Positions 61,972 through 64,000 of a DNA stretch of 64,000 bases are shown piece by piece. Position numbers and translations under genes: made by a program. This stretch comes from AP-15 sp963814865. Lineage in GTDB: Bacteria; Pseudomonadota; Alphaproteobacteria; ATCC43930; CGMCC-115725. Position 1 is the stretch's first letter. Every line of letters starts with the position of its first letter. The stretch is taken from assembly GCA_963814865.1 (NCBI GenBank), contig CAWFEN010000003.1, positions 62,001 to 126,000 on the forward strand, read 5' to 3'. Below the pieces are notes generated by a model that was not told where the DNA came from, did no database searches, and worked only from the letters and a program-made list of their open reading frames with translations.

Positions 61972-62745
61972 ATCGCCGGCACTTGCGGGCTTGGGCGAAC
62001 CCTGATTCGAGCCGTCGCAGGCGGCGCGCTGCTGCTCATTCCCTGGATCGCCGAGGCCGCGACCAAGGTACAGATCCTGGCGATCGATCCGCCGTCGCCG
62101 GCCGTCCTCGGGCGGTGGCAGCAGCTCTCGCTGCGCATCGGCTACCAGACCGGCGGACCGGTCCTGATCGCCGCCCAGCCCCTTCTCGCCGGCCAGCCGG
62201 TGCCGGGGATCAATGGCGGGATGGCGCCGCGCGAAGCGGGGGAGGGCGAGGCGTTCCTGTGGTTCGCCTTTACCGACCCGCGCAAAGTCGACACGATCCG
62301 CGTCACCGCCGCGACCCGATCGGGCAAAATTATGGCTACCGCCGACCTTTCGGTCGATCTCGCCTGGACCGGGCAGCCCTTGATGACCCCGCATGTGCCG
62401 GCCGATTGGGTCGGACGGATGCAGGCCGGCCAGCAGCGCGCCGCGCGATCGCGCGGCGATCAGTGGATGGGCGGCCCGCTGGGCACGCTGATGCAGACGG
62501 CGGCGCGCGGCATGATGATGGCCGTGCCGCTCTACTTCGTGCTGCAGGCATGGCTGTTGTGGCGCCTGCACGGCGGCTGGCGCAAGGCGGCCGCGGCACC
62601 GCTCTGGCCGATGGGCCTCGTTCTCGCCTACACCGTCTGTGCGTTCCTCGACGGCAGCAATATCTTCCCGCTGGTGCTGATCTTCACCGCCCCGCTGGCC
62701 TTCCTCTATCTGCTGGCCCTCCTGGCGCTGCACTGGATCATCTGA
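61972..62745 (+). CDS. Predicted exported/membrane protein, no canonical start
   Basis: The frame has a signal-like helix (TLIRAVAGGALLLIPWIAEAA), a beta-rich periplasmic part (QILAIDPPSPAVLGRWQQLSLRIGYQ, FLWFAFTDPRKVDTIRV) and three C-terminal membrane helices (MMMAVPLYFVLQAWLLW, LAYTVCAFLDGSNIFPLVLIF, LAFLYLLALLALHWII). No ATG, GTG or TTG precedes the signal. A codon ATC at 61972 stands six bases after GGGAGG and would give 257 residues. The next possible start (62200) would remove the signal. The family is unknown. Confidence 0.6.
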   Translation: MAGTCGLGRTLIRAVAGGALLLIPWIAEAATKVQILAIDPPSPAVLGRWQQLSLRIGYQTGGPVLIAAQPLLAGQPVPGINGGMAPREAGEGEAFLWFAFTDPRKVDTIRVTAATRSGKIMATADLSVDLAWTGQPLMTPHVPADWVGRMQAGQQRAARSRGDQWMGGPLGTLMQTAARGMMMAVPLYFVLQAWLLWRLHGGWRKAAAAPLWPMGLVLAYTVCAFLDGSNIFPLVLIFTAPLAFLYLLALLALHWII

Positions 62746-62829
62746 CAAACCGGCACCGCCGCGGATCGCGTCACGCCGGTCGTTTCGCCGCCCTCCCGGC
62801 TGGTGGATCTCCCGGTGTCGGCATTGGCG

Positions 62830-63140
62830 TCATCCGCGCACGCCCAGGCACAAAATCGAGCTTCCTGCGCAGCCCGAGGGCGCTGAACATCGGGGCATAA
62901 AGAGCGTGCTCCTCACCGGGGTGTCGTGGTAGGGTTCGATGACGTCAAGCCCCGGCCTGCGATAGAGGGGCTGTGCGCTGGCCGTGGCAGGCAGGGTGTC
63001 CAGCGTCACCCGATAGCCGACCCGTTCGGCCACCGCCACGACAGCGGGTACCAAGGGTGTGCCGAGACCTCTGCCTCGCCCTTCCGGGGCCACAAAATTC
63101 CGGCGTACGAACGACGAACACCCCGCGCGTATGAGAACGG
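62830..63140 (-). pseudogene. Remnant of a GNAT-family acetyltransferase
   Basis: The frame contains the GNAT core RNFVAPEGRGRGLGTPLVPAVVAVAERVGY, TLDTLPATASAQPLYRRPGLDVIEPYHDTPV and TLFM, the acetyl-CoA binding loop (R-x-x-G-x-G/A) and last strands of a small-molecule N-acetyltransferase. The first strands of the fold are missing, and the frame begins in arginine-rich text. The C-terminus also continues oddly beyond STLFM. A truncated or frameshifted gene is likely. Confidence 0.55.
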
Positions 63141-63207
63141 TTGCGCCAGCGCGCTTCGGGGACACGGATCAAAGGAGCATCGTGTGGGATCATCTGTCCG
63201 CTTCGCC

Positions 63208-64000
63208 ATGATCGGAATGAGCAGGCCGGGACTCTGGGCCCGCGTCCGGGTCCGGGTCGCTGCGGCCTCGTTGATGATGTGCGCGGCCGCGCCCGGCCTC
63301 GCCGCCGACCTCACGCCACAAGAGGCAAAGAAGCTCGCCGTAGATGCCTACATCTACGGATATCCACTGATGACGAGCGATGTCACAGAGAAGGCGTTCA
63401 TCAACACAATCGCGCCCAACCCGCAGACCTTCCAGGCGCCATTGAACCAGTTCGTCAGTTTGCCGAAGTACCCGCCGGCGGACTACAAAGGTGTTACGGC
63501 TCCGAATGCCGACACACTCTACTCCGCCGCATTCATCGACGTGTCGAAGGAACCAATCCTTCTCTCCTACCCCGACATGCATGGACGGTACTTTCTCTTT
63601 CCGATCTACTCCCAATGGACGAATGTAATCGGCGCGCCCGGCAAGCGAACCTTGGGAACCGGCGCGCAGACCATCGCCATCACCGGTCCCAATTGGCGCG
63701 GGTCTTTGCCGTCGGGCGTTGCGCAGGAGGTGAAGTCGCCGACCAACACGGTCTTTATCATCGGGCGTGTCTATGCCGACGGGACGTCTGCGGATTACGC
63801 GAAGGTGAACGCCGCTCAGAAGGAGTTCAAGCTCGTGCCGCTCAGTTCCTATGGCAAGCCATACACGCCGCCGGCCGGAACAATCGACCCTAGGGCGCCG
63901 AGTGTTAAGGACAAGGTTCGGGACGTCATCGGCGCGATGGACACCCAGGCCTATTTCAATGCTTTGGCCCTGTCGATGGCCGTCAACCCGCCGGTCTTGC
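63208..64000 (+). CDS. DUF1254-domain protein, partial (runs off the window)
   Basis: At least 264 residues are visible. A signal peptide (AAASLMMCAAAPGLAA) is followed by the DUF1254 pattern: LTPQEAKKLAVDAYIYGYPLMTSDVTEK, TAPNADTLYSAAFIDVSKEPILLSYPDMHGRYFLFPIYSQWTNV and TNTVFIIGRVYADGTSADY. DUF1254 proteins are exported and of unknown function, often paired with DUF1214 domains in the same chain; that part would lie beyond base 64000. The ATG at 63208 has no strong ribosome-binding site but begins the signal. Confidence 0.88.
   Translation, partial: MIGMSRPGLWARVRVRVAAASLMMCAAAPGLAADLTPQEAKKLAVDAYIYGYPLMTSDVTEKAFINTIAPNPQTFQAPLNQFVSLPKYPPADYKGVTAPNADTLYSAAFIDVSKEPILLSYPDMHGRYFLFPIYSQWTNVIGAPGKRTLGTGAQTIAITGPNWRGSLPSGVAQEVKSPTNTVFIIGRVYADGTSADYAKVNAAQKEFKLVPLSSYGKPYTPPAGTIDPRAPSVKDKVRDVIGAMDTQAYFNALALSMAVNPPVL

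Overview
The window is high-GC DNA with alphaproteobacterial character, probably Rhodospirillales or a relative. The main evidence is the conserved order proB-proA-nadD-rsfS-rlmH-gpmI-ctpA (50.3-59.4 kb), DUF2493/DUF736 genes with a MobC-type relaxase pair, a LuxI of the broad alphaproteobacterial type, and strong Shine-Dalgarno motifs. I see no rRNA, tRNA or CRISPR array. The species cannot be named from this sequence.

Layout. (1) 0-7.8 kb is a mobilisable-element backbone: DUF2493 protein, DUF736 protein, a frameshifted SprT-like protein, an oriT-like dyad, a MobC-like protein, a relaxase and a lytic transglycosylase. (2) 7.9-15.4 kb holds a phytanoyl-CoA dioxygenase, a decayed 58-residue-repeat gene, and a quorum-sensing locus: a fatty acid desaturase (broken) and a second phytanoyl-CoA dioxygenase (broken) diverge from one perfect lux-box dyad. 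They are followed by luxR, a second lux box, luxI and a small gene overlapping luxI. (3) 16-22.4 kb is a full-length but heavily frameshifted Rhs polymorphic-toxin gene, followed by small genes that look like immunity or orphan-module genes. (4) 22.5-38.5 kb is a gene-sparse mix of Ku, a double cold-shock protein, NIPSNAP, cupins, a DnaJC28-type protein, a Tat-exported lactonase-like propeller, a transglutaminase-like protein, DedA, a HAD phosphatase, a RibD-C reductase and a DUF2786 protein. (5) 38.5-42.4 kb carries a scar made of three unrelated gene fragments, a frameshifted winged-helix/TPR regulator divergent from a solute-binding protein, and a truncated transporter protein. (6) 42.4-49.8 kb has RidA, VOC, GST and SDR enzymes, an ArsR-SRPBCC-DUF899-SRPBCC cluster, an adenylate cyclase and a cysteine-cluster protein. 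(7) 50-63 kb is a dense, largely intact housekeeping block that carries an inserted DyP peroxidase-encapsulin nanocompartment, then ribokinase, HpcH-type aldolase, VOC and membrane genes. A DUF1254 gene runs off the right end.

The genes work together most clearly in three places. The lux locus looks like one regulon: LuxI signal synthesis, LuxR, and two lipid-modifying enzyme genes under matching lux boxes. The DyP protein ends in a peptide resembling an encapsulin cargo-loading tag and overlaps the shell gene. The proBA-nadD-rsfS-rlmH-gpmI-ctpA block is ordinary core metabolism, but with an in-frame NadD-RsfS fusion, no canonical rlmH start codon, and the proB start sitting inside a palindromic repeat.

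Single-base frameshifts recur from 3.7 to 22.4 kb, and also at 40.4 and 47.1 kb. Nothing comparable appears in the 50-62 kb block, apart from the fusion and start-codon oddities. Whether these are true pseudogenes or sequencing errors is the main uncertainty in the annotation.
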